Source of the DNA: Desulfobacterales bacterium
Lineage (GTDB): Bacteria > Desulfobacterota > Desulfobacteria > Desulfobacterales > JAUCGF01
Reading direction: 5' to 3'
Length of the DNA stretch: 15,364 bases
Assembly (NCBI GenBank): GCA_029940345.1
Contig: JAOZRC010000047.1
Coordinates: forward strand, 1 to 15,364
In this document: positions 13,723 through 15,364 of the stretch, one piece after another
Layout: each line of letters starts with the position of its first letter
Numbering within the stretch: the stretch's first letter is position 1
Position numbers and translations under genes: made by a program
The notes under the pieces: generated by a model
Database searches by the model: none
Told to the model about the DNA's origin: nothing
The model's input: the letters and a program-made list of their open reading frames with translations, nothing else

Positions 13723-13901
13723 ATGTAGGGTGGGCATCGCCGGAGACCAACCCTGAGATATAACGCCAGTCTTTGTCGGCGATGCCCACCGTTTCAAATA
13801 AAACCGGTGGGCAAAGGCTGTTGCTTTTAAAGAGGTGCGCCACTTTGCCTGATTATCTGTTATAAACTTAGGTGAATGCCAAAACGTTGCCCACCCTACA
13901 T
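13723..13901. repeat. GTAGGGTGGGC-family palindromic element (179 bp)
   Basis: Perfect 14-base terminal inverted repeats, ATGTAGGGTGGGCA (13723-13736) and TGCCCACCCTACAT (13888-13901), flank the element. Inside the left half is a perfect 14-bp hairpin (13729-13742 with 13777-13790, GGTGGGCATCGCCG). AAACCGGTGGGCAAAG follows. It fills most of the 268-base gap between bamQ and bamA. Fragments of the same family lie at 9504-9641 and 10609-10682. No protein is encoded. Confidence 0.8.
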
Positions 13902-13945
13902 ATAATCGCAACCATACAGGTTGAAATTTATTGATTAAAGAAAAA

Positions 13946-15055
13946 TTAGAAATCAGGCGTCAGCACAATGCGTTTCGCGGGCGCGCCTTTGCTATGCACC
14001 TCTTCAAACGTTTCAACAATACTGCTCATCGGGCGTGTTTCCACAAAAGCATCCAGCTTAATCTGGCCGTTTAAAACCATATTTAATACAATCGGATAGT
14101 ATTCGGGCAAACATCCCCAGGTTCCCAAAATATCCGCATCAAAAGCCATCAGACGGCTGATGGAATATTCCACCTTAGCCATACCGAAACCGATGATGAT
14201 CAACTTACCCACAAAGCTTAACAGGGACAACCCGATCTCTTGTCCGGGCTTAACGCCGGTAACTTCAAATATTTTCCACCCAAAACCGGGCAAACCGTTG
14301 GCTTTACAATACGATTTAAACTCCTTAGAAACAGTGCGAGCGTCTTTACCGGTAGAATTAATCGTAAAATCAGCACCGTATTGCAACGCTCTTTCCAAAC
14401 GTTCGCTGTTAATGTCGATACCGACCACGGTTCCTGCGCCCAACGCTTTGGCAATCTGTCCCATAAATTGTCCGACGCCGCCAGCGATACCGATGACAAC
14501 CACATTGTCGCCCGGTTGCAAGTCGGCCCTTTTAGCAGCTTGGTACGGAGTTGTACCGGCGTCAGCGATTATAGATAGGTGGCTTAATTCAAAGTTCCCC
14601 CTGTTTTTGATTTCACATAGATCAATGCCAGGAACCGGAATATGACTTGAGAAACCGCCGTAAATACCGATGCTGTTGCCCGGCATTTTCTGGGAAAGAC
14701 AGCGATTGCCTCTTCCCGTTTTGCATAGAATACATTTCCGGCAAGGCATAACTGCCGGAATAAGGACTTCCTTGCCAATCCAGTTTTTATCGCCGGCAAC
14801 GACAGTGCCGGATATTTCATGACCCAATGTCAGGGGTGGTTTGGCCACGGTGGGAACGCCATCATAGAAAAAGCCCAGATCGGTATGGCAAACACCGCAA
14901 CCCGCGATTTCCACTAAAACCTCATCCGGTTTTAATTCAGGAACGGCAATTTCGGTTTTTTCGATTCGGCCAGGAGTGACTTCACCGGTTTTCCTATTTT
15001 TTAAAGTAGGTTGGGTCATCTGCCATGTAAGGATTTTATCAGGTGCTGCCGCCAT
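13946..15055 (-). CDS. bamQ: 6-hydroxycyclohex-1-ene-1-carbonyl-CoA dehydrogenase
   Basis: This is a 369-residue zinc-dependent medium-chain alcohol dehydrogenase. It oxidises 6-hydroxycyclohex-1-ene-1-carbonyl-CoA to the 6-oxo compound with NAD+, supplying BamA. Catalytic-zinc residues are in GCGVCHTD (C56) and LGHE (H79, E80). The structural-zinc cysteines are C105, C108, C111 and C119. The nucleotide-binding loop is GIAGGVG (189-195), and D214 at the end of the following strand favours NAD+ over NADP+. The stretches FYDGVPTVAKPPLTLGHEIS and SQKMPGNSIGIYGGFSSHIPVP are those I recall as specific to Had/BamQ. AAGGAGG precedes the ATG. It is the first gene of the visible minus-strand cluster; ring reductase and dienoyl-CoA hydratase genes may lie elsewhere. 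The symbol had is used for the Thauera enzyme. Confidence 0.93.
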   Translation of the reverse strand: MAAAPDKILTWQMTQPTLKNRKTGEVTPGRIEKTEIAVPELKPDEVLVEIAGCGVCHTDLGFFYDGVPTVAKPPLTLGHEISGTVVAGDKNWIGKEVLIPAVMPCRKCILCKTGRGNRCLSQKMPGNSIGIYGGFSSHIPVPGIDLCEIKNRGNFELSHLSIIADAGTTPYQAAKRADLQPGDNVVVIGIAGGVGQFMGQIAKALGAGTVVGIDINSERLERALQYGADFTINSTGKDARTVSKEFKSYCKANGLPGFGWKIFEVTGVKPGQEIGLSLLSFVGKLIIIGFGMAKVEYSISRLMAFDADILGTWGCLPEYYPIVLNMVLNGQIKLDAFVETRPMSSIVETFEEVHSKGAPAKRIVLTPDF

Positions 15056-15106
15056 ATTTTGCCTCCTTCTGTTTAAACATTATTTCGTAAAAGAATTATC
15101 AGAAAT

Positions 15107-15201
15107 GGCATCCTTCATTTTGTGCCTAAAGCAGTTTAAACTTTTCGCTGGAGTGTTGCGAATTAACTTGTTCTTATGTTTAGCGTTGAACGAAGGATGC
15201 C
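15107..15201. repeat. GGCATCCTTCA-family element (copy D, 95 bp, reduced core)
   Basis: Ends GGCATCCTTC (15107-15116) and GAAGGATGCC (15192-15201) are inverted repeats. The left block GCAGTTTAAACTTTT and GGAGTG (15150-15155) are kept. The right CACTCC and right sub-terminal arm are missing, so the core hairpin has been lost by an internal deletion. It sits 52 bases upstream of the bamQ start, inside the likely leader. Confidence 0.7.
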
Positions 15202-15254
15202 TCATAAAGTGCAAGTCACGATTAAAAATAACTACATTTTAGCTACAATGTAAC

Positions 15255-15283
15255 TATTTAGGGAAAGAAATCACTGATGTCAA
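15255..15283 (-). promoter_or_regulatory. Candidate promoter for the bam cluster
   Basis: On the minus strand a perfect TTGACA (15283-15278) is followed after 17 bases by TAAATA (15260-15255), a poor -10 match. If used, the leader would be near 190 bases and would include the copy D palindrome. No other stronger candidate is seen between 15056 and the window end. The rest of 15202-15364 shows no recognisable gene. The last 15 bases (GTAGGTTGGGTTGAG) look like the start of a common dispersed repeat. Confidence 0.3.
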
Positions 15284-15364
15284 GAAAAACTGCTAATGCG
15301 GCAATAAAATATATGGCTACCAACATAAGCTGGGACACTAAATGTAGTCGTAGGTTGGGTTGAG

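Noticed and set aside
15277..15363. 28-codon frame at the right edge starting MSRKTANAAIKYM
   Set aside because: Short, unrecognised, overlaps the candidate bam promoter and ends in a repeat-like sequence; could be the truncated start of a gene but there is no support.

Overview
The window looks like a strictly anaerobic, aromatic-degrading member of the Desulfobacterota (a sulfate reducer of the Desulfobacteraceae/Desulfosarcinaceae type, or a syntrophic relative). The main reason is a minus-strand cluster at the right end with two enzymes of the strictly anaerobic benzoyl-CoA pathway. The taxon is inferred from gene content and style, not measured.

Left part, plus strand (1-9316). A lone exported protein with an LPP20/FlgT-like domain (228-1286) is followed by an intrinsic terminator. 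A surface-glycan style gene group comes next: a GT2 glycosyltransferase (1800-2474), a B12-binding radical SAM protein starting on the next base (2475-3920), a spacer filled by two palindromic elements (3943-4097, 4139-4298), a NodU/CmcH-type O-carbamoyltransferase (4331-6019), and two different polytopic GT-C (PMT/ArnT-like) glycosyltransferases (6021-7751, 7757-9316). A coherent reading is that the GT2 enzyme charges a polyprenyl-phosphate with a sugar, the GT-C enzymes use such lipid-linked sugars outside the membrane, and the carbamoyltransferase and radical SAM enzyme decorate the product. The product itself cannot be named.

Middle (9317-10742). This 1.4-kb stretch has no intact gene, but it holds a readable relic on the minus strand: a promoter with a perfect TATAAT, a well-formed cyclic-di-GMP-I (GEMM) riboswitch aptamer (about 9990-10072), an intrinsic terminator (9851-9880), a strong ribosome binding site, and the first ~50 codons of an exported protein. 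That reading frame then runs into a dispersed repeat and stops. Three further repeat copies lie around it.

Right part, minus strand (10743-15055). In transcription order: 6-hydroxycyclohex-1-ene-1-carbonyl-CoA dehydrogenase (bamQ/had), 6-oxocyclohex-1-ene-1-carbonyl-CoA hydrolase (bamA/oah), an SCPx/archaeal-type thiolase, and its DUF35 (Zn-ribbon/OB-fold) partner. Together they would oxidise and open the alicyclic ring formed from benzoyl-CoA and thiolytically shorten a beta-oxo acyl-CoA. Benzoyl-CoA reductase and the dienoyl-CoA hydratase are not in the window.

The intergenic DNA is dominated by several families of nested palindromes. One family has GGCATCCTTCA ends and variable hairpin cores bounded by GGAGTG/CACTCC. 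Similar GGAGTG/CACTCC cores also occur inside a different set of outer arms, which suggests a modular non-coding mobile element.
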